A stretch of 64,000 nt of DNA from an uncultured Roseicyclus sp. (GTDB lineage Bacteria; Pseudomonadota; Alphaproteobacteria; Rhodobacterales; Rhodobacteraceae): NCBI GenBank assembly GCA_947494975.1, contig CANLXA010000003.1, positions 744,001 to 808,000 on the forward strand, given 5' to 3'. The position numbers and the translations under genes are program-made. Under the pieces are notes generated by a model, which searched no databases, was not told the origin of the DNA, and saw nothing but the letters and a program-made list of their open reading frames with translations. Positions within the stretch are counted from its first letter, which is position 1, and each line of letters starts with the position of its first letter. This document shows, piece after piece, positions 37,822 to 47,001 of the stretch.

Positions 37822-38029
37822 GTGAAACAGGCTTTGACTACGTCTTTTGCGGTCGCTGCCTGCCTCGCCTGCCGCCGCACAAGCCTCGGGCCATGACGGT
37901 ACCGGATGTCATGTGGGCACCGGGAAGCGAAGGTTTGCCCGAGCTCGGGGACGACCGCCCGGTGCGGACGGGCGCACTCGCAGGACTTTGCCGGCCTCCC
38001 CCCATGTCGGCCAGGGGCCCGCAAGCGCC
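37822..38029 (+). pseudogene. probable frameshifted secreted-protein gene remnant
   Basis: A GTG start with AGGAG eight bases upstream reads a signal-peptide-like MKQALTTSFAVAACLA, but the frame then stops after 24 codons. Skipping one base (the T near 37870) continues as AAAQASGHDGTGCHV, exactly what a signal-peptide cleavage site followed by a mature protein looks like. The rest is short and runs into the convergent LysR gene. It was probably a small secreted protein that is now broken, or this could be a sequencing error. The family is not identifiable. The rest of this 327-base gap shows only the 12-base palindrome TCACGCGCGTGA at 37758. Confidence 0.4.
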
Positions 38030-38944
38030 TCAGCCATCAGCCGTGATCTGCTCGATGAACCAGGTGTGCATCGGGTTCTTCCGGTCGCGCCGGTGAATGA
38101 TGGCGCCCACGTCGAATGACCTGATCTCAAGCGGGGCGGCTTGAATGCGCAACCCGAAGCCGGGTGCGAATGTCTCCGCCATCCGCTTGGGCAGCGTGGC
38201 GATCATGCTGCTCCGGGCGAGTGACGCCAGCGCCGGAAAAAACAGCGGAACGGCGGCCCGGACGTCGCGGCTATGGCCAAGACGGCGCAGGGTGTCGTCG
38301 ACAACGCCGGTCAGATCCCCCTTGGGCGACACGATCAGATGCGCGGCCGCCGCATAGGCCTCCAGCGTCAGCGCGTCCTGGAGCAGCGGGTGATCCTCGC
38401 GCCCGACGATCACATAGGTTTCATCGTAGAGGCGCGTCTTCAAGAACTGGTCCGGCAGGTCCCAGAAGAACCCCAGCGCCATATCCAGGTGCCGATGCTC
38501 GATCAGGTCCAGCGCGGCCGCTCGGCTTGCGGCCCGTGTGGACAGGCGCAGGTGCGGGGCCGCGCGATCCATCCGGCCCAACAGGCCGGGGATCAGGGTG
38601 GCCAGTTCGCTGTCATAGGCCCCGATCCGGAATATCCCCGTCGCGCGGGCGGGATCGAACGGGGCCGGTCCCTCCAGCGCGGCGGAGATGCGCTCCACCG
38701 CCTCGCGGATCTGCGGCTCCATCGCGACGGCCACCGCCGTCGGCTCAAACCCATGTGGCTGGCGCAGAAACAGCGGATCGTCGAACACGTCGCGCAAACG
38801 TCCCAGCGCATGGCTGATCGAGGATTGCGTCAGCCCCATCTCATCGGCCACGGCTATCCCCTTGCGATGCCGCATCAGCCCCAGAAAGATCAGCAGAACG
38901 GTCAGATCCAGCCGACGGAGTTTCATTTCATCGAAATCAGACAT
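38030..38944 (-). CDS. LysR-family transcriptional regulator
   Basis: This 304-residue regulator has a clear N-terminal winged helix-turn-helix (LTVLLIFLGLMRHRKGIAVA, then LTQSSISHALGRLRDVF) followed by a periplasmic-binding-like effector domain. LysR proteins normally control a divergent gene and themselves. The start MSDFDEMKL at 38944 is followed upstream by an inverted TTCA-N12-TGAA pair within a 72-base divergent promoter region shared with the F420-reductase-like gene. It probably senses a small molecule or an oxidant, given the redox genes it faces. Effector unknown. Confidence 0.9.
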   Translation of the reverse strand: MSDFDEMKLRRLDLTVLLIFLGLMRHRKGIAVADEMGLTQSSISHALGRLRDVFDDPLFLRQPHGFEPTAVAVAMEPQIREAVERISAALEGPAPFDPARATGIFRIGAYDSELATLIPGLLGRMDRAAPHLRLSTRAASRAAALDLIEHRHLDMALGFFWDLPDQFLKTRLYDETYVIVGREDHPLLQDALTLEAYAAAAHLIVSPKGDLTGVVDDTLRRLGHSRDVRAAVPLFFPALASLARSSMIATLPKRMAETFAPGFGLRIQAAPLEIRSFDVGAIIHRRDRKNPMHTWFIEQITADG

Positions 38945-38947
38945 GAA

Positions 38948-38967
38948 TTCAATTCGTTTTCGCTGAA
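38948..38967. promoter_or_regulatory. possible LysR operator
   Basis: TTCA-N12-TGAA is an interrupted inverted repeat directly at the LysR gene start, in the divergent promoter region. LysR sites typically show a T-N11-A core, so this is close but not exact. Confidence 0.35.
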
Positions 38968-39016
38968 GTCTGTCATCCGCTAGCACTTCCCCCGACAGCG
39001 ATCAAGCGGGGATCAC

Positions 39017-39649
39017 ATGGAGATCGGGATTATCGGAACGGGCAAGGTCGGCAGTGCGTTGGCCAAGGGATGGGCGGAGGCCGGGCATAGAATCGTCCTC
39101 GGCGCCCGCGACCCGGCCAAGGCCGGCGATCTTGCCGCCGCGACACGGGCGAGCGTTGTGAGCCCTGAGGAGGTCGGCCAGGCCGATGTGATCGTGCTGG
39201 CCACACCCTGGGCCGCGGCGCACAGCGTTCTTGCGGATCTGGGCGATCTGACCGGCAAGATCGTGATCGACTGCACCAATCCCCTCGGCCGCATCGATGG
39301 CCTTCTTGGATTGCTGCTTGGCCACACCACATCCGGCGCGGAAGAACTGGCCGCCGCGGTCCCGCAGGCGCGCCTCGTCAAAACCCTCAACCAGGTCGGG
39401 GCCGAGGTGATGAGCCTGACCCGCACCCTGCCCTCTCCACCGGTCATGTTCATGGCCGCGGACGATCCGGCGGCCAAGGACGTGGTCGGCACATTGTTGC
39501 AAGATCTGGGCTTCGATCCGCTGGATGCGGGCGATCTGTCCAAGGCACGCCTGCTGGAGCCTTTTGCGCTGGTCTGGATCAATCAGGCGCTGGCGCAAGG
39601 CAAGGGGCGCCACTGGGCCTTGACCGTACAAGCGGTGCCCGATGTCTGA
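39017..39649 (+). CDS. NADPH:F420-reductase-like NAD(P)-binding protein
   Basis: This 210-residue protein begins EIGIIGTGKVGSALAKGWAE, a typical GxGxxG Rossmann motif, followed by RIVLGARDPAKAG and DVIVLATPWAA. The pattern matches the small F420-dependent NADP reductase-like family, although alphaproteobacteria of this type do not normally make F420, so the true cofactor is probably NADP. It overlaps the next gene by eight bases. Expression is probably controlled by the divergent LysR. Substrate unknown. Confidence 0.8.
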   Translation: MEIGIIGTGKVGSALAKGWAEAGHRIVLGARDPAKAGDLAAATRASVVSPEEVGQADVIVLATPWAAAHSVLADLGDLTGKIVIDCTNPLGRIDGLLGLLLGHTTSGAEELAAAVPQARLVKTLNQVGAEVMSLTRTLPSPPVMFMAADDPAAKDVVGTLLQDLGFDPLDAGDLSKARLLEPFALVWINQALAQGKGRHWALTVQAVPDV

Positions 39650-40208
39650 CGCAACGACAGACCCGGTCACGGTCGTGATCCGGCGCGCCGTCAAACCGGG
39701 GGCCGAGGCCGCCTATGAGGATTGGCTGACCCGCCTGACCGAGGCCGCAAGATCGCTCGACGGCTATGTCGGGGCGGAGTTCCACCGGCCTGCAACCGGC
39801 GACCAGACTTATACCAGCGTCGTCCGGTTCGACAGCCTCGCCGCGCTGGAAGCCTTTGAGGCCTCGGACCTGCGCGCGCGGTTCCTGGCCGAGGCCGCGC
39901 CCCTGGTGCAGGCCGATGCCATCTGGGACCGGATGACGGGCCTGGAATTCTGGTTCGACCCGCCCGCGGGCACGAAGGTGCCGCAGCCCTCGCCGCACCG
40001 CATGGCGCTGCTGCTGATCGCGGTCGTCTTCGCCCTTGTGTTGGCGCTGAACCTCGCCCTTGGCCCCTTGATCGGCAGTTGGCCCCTCGCCGCGCGCCTG
40101 CTGCTGACCGTCACGCTTCAAGTCGGCCTGATGACCTACGTGATCATGCCGCGCCTGACCCGGGCGCTGGCCCGCTGGATTTACCCCACAACTCAAACCA
40201 AACCCTAA
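39642..40208 (+). CDS. antibiotic-biosynthesis-monooxygenase-domain protein with C-terminal membrane helices
   Basis: This 188-residue protein has an ABM-type dimeric ferredoxin-like domain (about residues 5-100: VTVVIRRAVKPGAEAAYEDW, then LDGYVGAEFHRPATGD) and two hydrophobic helices at its C-terminus (about 123-145 and 150-172). It may be a membrane-anchored member. The ABM fold is often used by quinol monooxygenases and small-molecule binding enzymes. It overlaps the F420-reductase-like gene by eight bases and precedes a DJ-1/PfpI protein. Activity unknown. Confidence 0.75.
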   Translation: MSDATTDPVTVVIRRAVKPGAEAAYEDWLTRLTEAARSLDGYVGAEFHRPATGDQTYTSVVRFDSLAALEAFEASDLRARFLAEAAPLVQADAIWDRMTGLEFWFDPPAGTKVPQPSPHRMALLLIAVVFALVLALNLALGPLIGSWPLAARLLLTVTLQVGLMTYVIMPRLTRALARWIYPTTQTKP

Positions 40209-40221
40209 AAGGATCTTTCCC

Positions 40222-40959
40222 ATGTCCGCAGCCATCGACACGCACGGCACCAAACGCATCCTGATGATCGCCGCCAATCCCGGCACGTCGCCCACAACCG
40301 GCTGGCCCGTCGGGTTCTGGTGGGCGGAACTGACCCATCCCTACTGGACCTTCACCGAGGCCGGGTATGAGGTGGACATCGTCAGCCCCAAGGGTGGCGA
40401 TCTGATGGCTGACGGGTTCTCGGACCCCGAAGATGACAGCCAGTATTCCGCCCATGACATCCTGTCACTGGGCTTCAAGTCATCCCCCACCCACGCCTCC
40501 ATGCTGCAAGGCACCAAATCCATCGCGGATGTCGCCCTCGACGATTACGACGCGATCTTCCTGGCCGGGGGCCAATCGCCCATGGTCACGATGATCGACG
40601 ATACCGACCTGCATGCCTTCGTGGCGCGCGCCTATGAGGCAGACAAGATCGTCGCCGTGGTCTGCCACGGCACCTGCATCTTGCTGAAAACGAAGCTGTC
40701 GAATGGCGATCTGCTGGTCAGTGGCAAGACATGGACCGGCTTCGCCGATGCCGAAGAGAAGTTCGCCGACGATTTTGTGGGGCAGAAGATTCAGCCCTTC
40801 TGGATCGAGGAGGAGGCCCGCAAGATCGACGGCACAAATTTCATCACCGACAGCATGTTCAAGGCCTTCGCCGTGCGCGACGGCAATCTGATCACCGGCC
40901 AGCAACAATTCTCCGGTGCTGCCGCCGCGAACTTGGTTGTCGAAGTGCTTGGCCGGTAG
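40222..40959 (+). CDS. DJ-1/PfpI family protein (class I glutamine-amidotransferase-like)
   Basis: This 245-residue protein has the DJ-1/PfpI flavodoxin-like fold: LMIAANPGTSPTTGWPVGF, then DIVSPKGGDLMADGF, FLAGGQSPMVTM and AVVCHGTCILLKTK with the probable nucleophile Cys before His-Gly. The long N-terminal insertion resembles Hsp31-like chaperone/glyoxalase III members. It may detoxify methylglyoxal or act on oxidised proteins. It follows AAAAGGA and lies last in the LysR-facing cluster. Exact activity cannot be read. Confidence 0.85.
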   Translation: MSAAIDTHGTKRILMIAANPGTSPTTGWPVGFWWAELTHPYWTFTEAGYEVDIVSPKGGDLMADGFSDPEDDSQYSAHDILSLGFKSSPTHASMLQGTKSIADVALDDYDAIFLAGGQSPMVTMIDDTDLHAFVARAYEADKIVAVVCHGTCILLKTKLSNGDLLVSGKTWTGFADAEEKFADDFVGQKIQPFWIEEEARKIDGTNFITDSMFKAFAVRDGNLITGQQQFSGAAAANLVVEVLGR

Positions 40960-41283
40960 GCGCCCGATCGAGAAGGGAGCGGGCCACCCGCGCTCTTCTC
41001 ACGATCGTTCGGCGGCCATTCCGAAGGTGAAGATTTGGCACATCCGCGAAACCGTGCTGGAATCAAAATGACGAGACGCAGCCTGTCGTGCAGCGCGCAG
41101 CATTTGTCAGGAAGGGTGCAAGGGGGACATTCGCGGCATCACGAACCGGGGGCCTCCGCTCTCCGAAAATCCCGCCTCAAAGATTGAGAAAGCGTTAACA
41201 AGAATCATATTTCAACGCGCTTTCAAGGCCTTAACCCACCTTATCAACCTTGATAACCTGCCGGCATCCCTCCCTCTGCCCGG
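40960..41283. other. intergenic region with two inverted repeats
   Basis: No gene is supported between the DJ-1-like gene and the tRNA-Gly promoter. GAAAGCG and CGCTTTC (41188-41194 and 41218-41224) form a 7-bp inverted repeat with a 23-base spacer. TTATCAACCTTGATAA (41241-41256) is a 16-base palindrome. The stretch is noticeably AT-richer than the surroundings, as expected for a regulatory region. Which gene it serves is unclear. Confidence 0.5.
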
Positions 41284-41312
41284 TTGACGCCCCGCCCCGC
41301 CCGGCGTATCCC
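41284..41312 (+). promoter_or_regulatory. promoter of tRNA-Gly
   Basis: TTGACG and TATCCC are separated by 17 bases. The -10-like box ends 12 bases before the mature tRNA. This is a good vegetative promoter for the tRNA and is GC-rich between the boxes. Confidence 0.6.
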
Positions 41313-41324
41313 GGATCCCGAGCG

Positions 41325-41398
41325 GCGGGTATGGTGAAAAGGTATCACGAAAGCTTCCCAAGCTTCAGTTACGGGTTCGATTCCCGTTACCCGCTCCA
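41325..41398 (+). tRNA. tRNA-Gly(CCC)
   Basis: Acceptor GCGGGTA pairs with TACCCGC, discriminator T and an encoded CCA end the gene. The anticodon stem AAGCT/AGCTT has loop TTCCCAA, giving anticodon CCC for glycine GGG codons. The T arm ACGGG-TTCGATT-CCCGT is standard. The last 34 bases overlap the antisense gph coding sequence. Confidence 0.95.
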
Positions 41399-42048
41399 AG
41401 CTCTTCCAGATAATCCGCAATCAGGCCCGGAACCGCGGCCCACGCCTCGAACCCGGCCCAATGGGGCAGCGTCTCCAACGGGGCCTGCCGATAGCCGGGC
41501 GTGTGGATCAGGCACGGCACGCCCGCCCGATCCGCGGTCTCCGCATCCACCTCGCTGTCGCCCACGAAGATCGCCGGGGTGTCGCCAAGCGGCGCAAGGG
41601 CCGCGTGGAGCGGGGCCGGATGGGGTTTTCTGACGGGAAGGCTGTCGCCGCCGAACACGGTCTCGAAATGCCGCGCCAGATCGAGGTGGATCAGCACGGA
41701 ACGGGTGGGCACGATGGGCTTGTTGGTACAAAGGCCCAGGCGGTGGCCACGTGCCGCCAGCACCTCAAGAGCCGCCACCGCGCCCGGATAAGGCTGCGTC
41801 TGGTGCACGGCGCCCTCGTAGACCGCCACGAAACGCTGCAGCATTTCCCCATGGACGCGCGCGGGCAGGCCCCGCGCCTTCATCATCCGCTCCACGAAGA
41901 CCGACGCGCCCGACCCCACGAAACCGCGCGCTTCCGACACGCTCAAGGGCGCCGCCCCGGTGCCCTCAAGGGCACTGTTGGCGGCCAGCCGAATGTCGGG
42001 CGCGCTGTCGATCAGCGTGCCATCCAGATCGAAAACGATACGCGCCAT
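41365..42048 (-). CDS. gph: HAD hydrolase, phosphoglycolate phosphatase-like
   Basis: This 227-residue HAD-family phosphatase has the nucleophile motif MARIVFDLDGTLIDSAPDIR (Asp7 and Asp9), a cap domain, KPHPAPLHAALA (Lys) and FVGDSEVDAETADRAGVP. It would dephosphorylate 2-phosphoglycolate or a similar phosphate ester. The ATG is preceded by GGGGCAAG. Its last codons, reading GAGNGNRTRN then stop, lie antisense within the tRNA-Gly gene, so the C-terminal tail is made from tRNA-complementary DNA. No earlier in-frame stop exists. Confidence 0.88.
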   Translation of the reverse strand: MARIVFDLDGTLIDSAPDIRLAANSALEGTGAAPLSVSEARGFVGSGASVFVERMMKARGLPARVHGEMLQRFVAVYEGAVHQTQPYPGAVAALEVLAARGHRLGLCTNKPIVPTRSVLIHLDLARHFETVFGGDSLPVRKPHPAPLHAALAPLGDTPAIFVGDSEVDAETADRAGVPCLIHTPGYRQAPLETLPHWAGFEAWAAVPGLIADYLEELGAGNGNRTRN

Positions 42049-42108
42049 CTTGCCCCTGCCCCGTGATCCCGACACATAGTTCGCGGCCCCCATTTGCGGA
42101 GATCTGCG

Positions 42109-42600
42109 ATGTCCAACCCGCCCTATCACACGCCCCTTGGCCCCGACACCCTGCGTGCCCGTGGCATTCCCGCGCCCTGGACCTTCGGCCTGGCCGACCG
42201 CGTCCGATTTGGAGAGTTGGATGCGTTGGGCCATGTGAACCACACCGCCTATCTGCGCTGGTTCGAGAGCTTTCGTCTGCCGTTTCTCAAGGCGCGCAGG
42301 GTGACGGATTATGGCCCCGCCTCTCCCCGACTGGTGCTGAAACAGGTGCACTGCACCTACCTTGCCGAAATGGGGCTGGGGTTGGATTACATCGTGACGG
42401 GCCGGGTCAGCGCGTTTCGCACGACCTCGTTCACGATGACCTTCGCGATCTGGGTTCTGAACGAGGATGCGGCCGCCGCGATCAGCGCCGAGGGCGGGGC
42501 CGTCGTGGTGCTGCTTAACCGGGAGGCGCCGGGGCGGTATCCGATCCCCGAGGCCGGGCGCGCGGCGTTTCTGGCCGAGGATCAGGCGGTGCTAGAGTAA
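42109..42600 (+). CDS. 4-hydroxybenzoyl-CoA thioesterase-like (hotdog) protein
   Basis: This 163-residue hotdog-fold protein carries RVRFGELDALGHVNHTAYLR, the YbgC/4HBT thioesterase signature with the catalytic Asp. It probably hydrolyses acyl-CoA or aryl-CoA thioesters. The ATG of MSNPPY has GGAGA upstream; an earlier TTG in frame is less likely. It is divergent from gph with a 60-base gap. The substrate is not readable. Confidence 0.8.
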   Translation: MSNPPYHTPLGPDTLRARGIPAPWTFGLADRVRFGELDALGHVNHTAYLRWFESFRLPFLKARRVTDYGPASPRLVLKQVHCTYLAEMGLGLDYIVTGRVSAFRTTSFTMTFAIWVLNEDAAAAISAEGGAVVVLLNREAPGRYPIPEAGRAAFLAEDQAVLE

Positions 42601-42786
42601 CAATCTCTTGCAACGCAATAGAGGTTTTCCCGCATCGCGCCGGGGCGGATCGCCCGTTAACTTTTCGTTACTTTAAACCAAACACATTTTTTCGAACGTC
42701 CGCTCAGACGTCCTATTTCCGGCATTTTTCGCCGGGGCCCTGAGATCGCCGGAGGTTCAGCACTCAAATTATTTGGAGACACTGTT

Positions 42787-43185
42787 ATGCAACATTTCCG
42801 TCGCACAACGCTGCCTATTCTGGCCCTGTCCATCGCCGCCACGGCCGCCCTTTCGGTACCGGCCGCTGCCGGATTCATTGGCGTCAGCCGCTGCAATCAG
42901 GCCGGCGGTTCCGGCGCGCCTGTCATGCACATCGTGAACGGTGGCGACCGCTTCGTCGTGCCCGTGGGCGAGAACGGATTGACACGCAACGCCGTCCTGA
43001 GTGAACGCCGCGCCATGGCCTGGGCCGCCGCATCGGGCCTGTTCCCGGAGGGGTCGGTGTTCGGGAACTACAGTGGCTATATCTGTGGCCTTCAGGTCGA
43101 AGACACAGCATCGGAACCGGAGCAGGAGCCCGAACCGACCCCCGAGCCCGAAGGTCCGACGGATTTCGGCAGCCTCGACGACTGA
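42787..43185 (+). CDS. small secreted protein with acidic Pro/Glu tail
   Basis: This 132-residue protein has a signal peptide ending near AAA-G at residue 28. The mature part has two Cys (ISRCNQ-like GVSRCNQAGG and GYICGLQ) and a tail rich in E, P and T (EPEQEPEPTPEPEG) ending DFGSLDD. I recognise no family. The cysteines could form a disulfide, and the tail may be a flexible spacer. TTAA-N7-TTAC lies 116 bases upstream (42657). A hairpin follows the stop. Confidence 0.75.
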   Translation: MQHFRRTTLPILALSIAATAALSVPAAAGFIGVSRCNQAGGSGAPVMHIVNGGDRFVVPVGENGLTRNAVLSERRAMAWAAASGLFPEGSVFGNYSGYICGLQVEDTASEPEQEPEPTPEPEGPTDFGSLDD

Positions 43186-43206
43186 TGGCTGACATGTGAC
43201 ATCGAC

Positions 43207-43232
43207 AGCCCCGGTCTTTGTTGGCCGGGGCT
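43207..43232 (+). terminator. hairpin after small secreted protein gene
   Basis: AGCCCCGG and CCGGGGCT enclose a 10-base loop, extended by GACA/TGTC with a one-base bulge. It lies between the convergent secreted-protein gene and pgi. There is no clear T-run, so the terminator call is moderate. Confidence 0.5.
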
Positions 43233-43241
43233 TGTCGCGTC

Positions 43242-44855
43242 TCAGATCCCGCCCGCTGCCCGGGCAGCAGCAACAAGGGCCCGGGTGGAGCCATCTTTGT
43301 CCGCGCCGTCCTCTGCCCCGGTCAGAACCGGTTCGAGGGCAATCGCAAGCTCCTTGCCCAGTTCCACCCCCCATTGATCGAAGGAATTGATCCCGAGGAT
43401 CACCCCTTCCACGAACACGCGATGCTCATAAAGCGCGATGATCTGGCCAAGGGTAAACGGCGTTAACTGCTCATAGAGCAGCGTGGTGGAGGGCCGATTG
43501 CCGGGGAATACCCGATGGGCGGCCTGTCGTTCCAACTCCGCCCCGTCCAGCCCTTTCGCCGCCATCAGCGCCCGCGCCTCGTCCAGGGAGCGGCCGCGCA
43601 TCAAGGCCTCCGATTGTGCCAGGCAATTGGCGACCAACAGGCGGTGATGGTGTGTCAGGTCTGGTTCGTGGCCCTTCGCGGCCACAAGGAATTCGCACGG
43701 CACGACCCGCGTGCCTTGATGGATGAGCTGATAAAAGGCGTGCTGGCCGTTGGTACCGGGCTCGCCCCACACGACCGGGCCGGAATGGACGGCAAGGTCC
43801 GATCCGTCCATGGCAACGGACTTGCCGTTGCTCTCCATCTCCAACTGCTGAAGATAAGCGGGCAAGCGGCTCAACCGTTGATCATAAGGCAACACAGCGC
43901 GGGTGGTATGGCCCTGCACCTGATTGTGCCAGACCCCCACCAGGGCCAGCAGCACCGGCAGGTTATCGGCCAGATCCGCTTGCTGGAAATGGGTGTCCAT
44001 CGTGCGGGCGCCGGCCAGAAACTCATCGAACCGCGCTTGGCCGATGGCGATCATGATCCCAAGGCCAATCGGGCCCCAGAGGGAGTAGCGCCCGCCGACC
44101 CAATCCTCGAACCCGAAGACGCGCTCGGCGGGAATACCGAACTCACCGGCCTTGTCGGCGGCTGAACTGAGGGCGGCGAATTGTGCCGACGGATCGGTCA
44201 CATGCGGTGCCATCCAGTCCCGCGTTGTCCGCGCATTGGTCATGGTTTCGATCGTGGTGAACGTCTTCGACGCCACGACCACCAATGTTCTTTTTGGATC
44301 AAGGCCTTGCAGGGTGTCGTTGATGTCCGCTCCATCCACGTTCGACACGTAGCGCAGGCGTGGCCCGTCATGGTATGGCGCCAGCGCAAGCGTCGCCATC
44401 GCAGGGCCGAGATCGGAGCCGCCGATGCCGATATTCACCACATCCGTGTAGGTCCCGCCCTGCCCCTGAAAGCGGCCATCCCGGACCGCCTCGGCAAAGT
44501 CAAAACACCGGGCACGGGTCTCCAGAACCCCGGGCATGACATCCTCACCCGCGACACGGATCGGGCCGGACGCGGCCCGCAACGCGGTGTGAAGCACGGC
44601 GCGGCCTTCGGTTTCGTTGATGATCTCGCCACCGAACATGGCGTCGCGGCGGGCCTCCACGCCCTTGGCGCGGGCCAATTCCAGCAGCAGCGACACCGCG
44701 CCCTTGTCGATCTGGGTTTTCGAGTAGTCGAACAGCATGCCATCGGCGCGGCATGAAAACGTGTCGGCCCGGGCCGGATCGTCGAACAGGTCCAGGATCC
44801 GCCGTCCGGATTTTGCCGCCGAATGGGCCCGAAGGTCTCCCCAGATATCACCCAT
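43242..44855 (-). CDS. pgi: glucose-6-phosphate isomerase
   Basis: This 537-residue enzyme interconverts glucose-6-phosphate and fructose-6-phosphate. [31 protein letters not shown] and [16 protein letters not shown] are strong PGI signatures, with catalytic Glu and Lys in the expected stretches. The ATG of MGDIWGDL follows the pgl stop by five bases on the same strand. It is last of the zwf-pgl-pgi unit. Length is normal for the long bacterial form. Confidence 0.96.
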   Translation of the reverse strand: MGDIWGDLRAHSAAKSGRRILDLFDDPARADTFSCRADGMLFDYSKTQIDKGAVSLLLELARAKGVEARRDAMFGGEIINETEGRAVLHTALRAASGPIRVAGEDVMPGVLETRARCFDFAEAVRDGRFQGQGGTYTDVVNIGIGGSDLGPAMATLALAPYHDGPRLRYVSNVDGADINDTLQGLDPKRTLVVVASKTFTTIETMTNARTTRDWMAPHVTDPSAQFAALSSAADKAGEFGIPAERVFGFEDWVGGRYSLWGPIGLGIMIAIGQARFDEFLAGARTMDTHFQQADLADNLPVLLALVGVWHNQVQGHTTRAVLPYDQRLSRLPAYLQQLEMESNGKSVAMDGSDLAVHSGPVVWGEPGTNGQHAFYQLIHQGTRVVPCEFLVAAKGHEPDLTHHHRLLVANCLAQSEALMRGRSLDEARALMAAKGLDGAELERQAAHRVFPGNRPSTTLLYEQLTPFTLGQIIALYEHRVFVEGVILGINSFDQWGVELGKELAIALEPVLTGAEDGADKDGSTRALVAAARAAGGI

Positions 44856-44860
44856 CTTGC

Positions 44861-45532
44861 CTACTCCGCCCAATGAATTGTTGCGCCCTGCGCCACGGCC
44901 CGCACCGGGGCCTCCGCAGGCGGCAAATGCATGGCCCGCTCGAACGCCGCGCGTTTCTCCGGCCCGGTGATGACGATATGTTTGCTCATCGCGTCATTGA
45001 GAACCGGCGCCGTCAGGGTGATCCGGGTTTCGCCGGCGCCGTCCGCGCGCATCGGCATGACACGCGGCGCACCGTCGCTCAGGGCGGCGTCAAGATTGTC
45101 GGCACCGGGAAACAGGCTGGCCGTGTGCATATCCGCGCCCATCCCGAGCAGGAGCACCGAGATCGGCAGGTGGCCGTCAAGGCCCGCCGCCAGCTCCTCC
45201 ATCGCGTCTTCCGGGGCCGCGCCCGCCTTGAACAGGGGGATCAACATCGCCTCGGAGGCCTTTGATATCAGGAGCCTTTTGCGCAGTAGTGCGGTGTTGG
45301 AGCGTGGGCTGTCTTCATCCACCCAACGCTCATCGTTCAGCAGAACAGCAACCCGGCTCCAATCCAGCGCCTGCTCGCTCATCACGTCGAAAATCGGGCC
45401 CGGCGTGGTGCCGCCCGGCACGCAGAACGTCGCGCTGTCATGGCGGCGCAGGCAATCGGCCAATTCGCCCGTCAGGGTATCGGCCAGGTCGAGCATCATC
45501 ATTTCCCGGTCAGGGTATTCGACAAACTGCAT
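44861..45532 (-). CDS. pgl: 6-phosphogluconolactonase
   Basis: This 223-residue protein hydrolyses 6-phosphogluconolactone to 6-phosphogluconate. It has [30 protein letters not shown] and [18 protein letters not shown], the standard motifs of the DevB/Pgl family. The ATG overlaps the zwf stop in the sequence TGATG; a GTG one codon upstream is possible. The gene is between zwf and pgi, matching the pathway. Confidence 0.94.
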   Translation of the reverse strand: MQFVEYPDREMMMLDLADTLTGELADCLRRHDSATFCVPGGTTPGPIFDVMSEQALDWSRVAVLLNDERWVDEDSPRSNTALLRKRLLISKASEAMLIPLFKAGAAPEDAMEELAAGLDGHLPISVLLLGMGADMHTASLFPGADNLDAALSDGAPRVMPMRADGAGETRITLTAPVLNDAMSKHIVITGPEKRAAFERAMHLPPAEAPVRAVAQGATIHWAE

Positions 45533-46980
45533 CACGAAATCTCCCGCCAGCGCCGCCCATCGCGGTGCAACAGCATCAAGGCCTCTTCCGGGCCGGAACT
45601 ACCAGCTTCATATGTCACCGGCTTGTCGCCGCGTTCTTTCCACGCAGCGATAATCGGATCCGTCCAGGCCCAGGCCGCCTCGACCTCATCGCCGCGCATG
45701 AACAGCGTCTGGTTGCCGCGGATCACATCCATGATCAGCCGCTCGTAGGCATCCGGCACATGCTCGGCCTCCGGGCCCAGGGCCTCGGCAAACGACATAT
45801 CGAGCGGCACGTCCACAAGGCGCATGCCCCCTGGCCCCGGTTCCTTTATTGTCACGCGCAGATCCATCCCCTCGTCGGGCTGCAGGCGGATCGACAGCAC
45901 ATTGGCACGGCTGCCCGCATCGGCATCGAAGATCGAATGGGGCGGCTCCTTGAAGGTTACCACAATCTCGGATTTGCGGGCCTTCAGGCGTTTGCCCGTG
46001 CGCAGGTAGAAGGGCGTGCCGTTCCAACGCCAATTGGCGATGTGCAGCTTCATGGCGATGAAGCTTTCGGTGCGGCTGGCCGGATCCTCCACATCATCGA
46101 TGTAAGACGGGCCCATGCCGTCATCATATTGGCCGCGCACGATGTCAGACGGCTCCACCGGATCGAGCGCGCGGATCACCTTCAGCTTCTCATCGCGCAC
46201 GGCGTCGGGATCAAACCGGCTTGGCGGCTCCATCGCCGTCAGGCACAGAAGCTGCATCAGGTGGTTCTGGACCATATCCCGCATCGCGCCGGAGCGGTCG
46301 TAATAGGCCCCGCGCCCGGCCACCGAGACCTCTTCGGCCACGGTGATCTGCACGCTATCCACATATTGGGCGTTCCACAGCGGTTCGAACAGCACATTGC
46401 CGAAGCGCACGGCCATGAGGTTCTGGACGGTTTCTTTCCCCAGATAATGGTCGATCCGGTAAATCTGCGTCTCGTCGAAATGTTCCGCCAGCGTCGCGTT
46501 CAGCGCGCAAGCCGAGTCCAGATCGCGCCCGAACGGTTTCTCGACGACGATCCTTGCCCCCTCGCGCGCAATCCCGTGATTGTGGAGCCGCTCGGCCAGC
46601 GCTCCGAAGAGGCTTGGGCCAACCGAGAAATAGAATGCCTGCGTGACGTCATCGCGCATCTTGTCCTTAAGGTCGGACCATCCGCCGTCCCCGGTTGCGT
46701 CGATGGCCAGATAGTCGAGGCGTTCCAGAAACGCAGCGACCACATCATCCGAAATCTCATCCGGCCGCAGGAATTCGTCGAACGCCTCGCGGACCCAGGC
46801 GCGCCACGCGGCGCCGTCCTGATTGGTGCGGGCCGCCCCGATGATCCGCGCCTCCTCGGGCATCTGCCCATCGCGAAACCGGCGATAGAGTGCGGGCAGG
46901 ATCTTGCGGCGGGCGAGGTCACCCGTCCCGCCAAATATCACCAGATCAAACGGATCGACCGGTATGACTCGCGAAACCAT
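45532..46980 (-). CDS. zwf: glucose-6-phosphate dehydrogenase
   Basis: This 482-residue enzyme oxidises glucose-6-phosphate to 6-phosphogluconolactone with NAD(P). [16 protein letters not shown] is the dinucleotide-binding start and RIDHYLGKE carries the catalytic His. It opens both the oxidative pentose-phosphate and Entner-Doudoroff routes. GAAGGAG precedes the ATG. A perfect 14-base palindrome 22 bases upstream is a likely repressor operator. Confidence 0.97.
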   Translation of the reverse strand: MVSRVIPVDPFDLVIFGGTGDLARRKILPALYRRFRDGQMPEEARIIGAARTNQDGAAWRAWVREAFDEFLRPDEISDDVVAAFLERLDYLAIDATGDGGWSDLKDKMRDDVTQAFYFSVGPSLFGALAERLHNHGIAREGARIVVEKPFGRDLDSACALNATLAEHFDETQIYRIDHYLGKETVQNLMAVRFGNVLFEPLWNAQYVDSVQITVAEEVSVAGRGAYYDRSGAMRDMVQNHLMQLLCLTAMEPPSRFDPDAVRDEKLKVIRALDPVEPSDIVRGQYDDGMGPSYIDDVEDPASRTESFIAMKLHIANWRWNGTPFYLRTGKRLKARKSEIVVTFKEPPHSIFDADAGSRANVLSIRLQPDEGMDLRVTIKEPGPGGMRLVDVPLDMSFAEALGPEAEHVPDAYERLIMDVIRGNQTLFMRGDEVEAAWAWTDPIIAAWKERGDKPVTYEAGSSGPEEALMLLHRDGRRWREIS

Positions 46981-47001
46981 GGGCGCTCCTTCTCAAGGTT
47001 A

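Noticed and set aside
42601-42786. Riboswitch upstream of the small secreted protein
   Set aside because: No conserved riboswitch elements were recognised; only a near-CtrA motif and AT-rich stretches.
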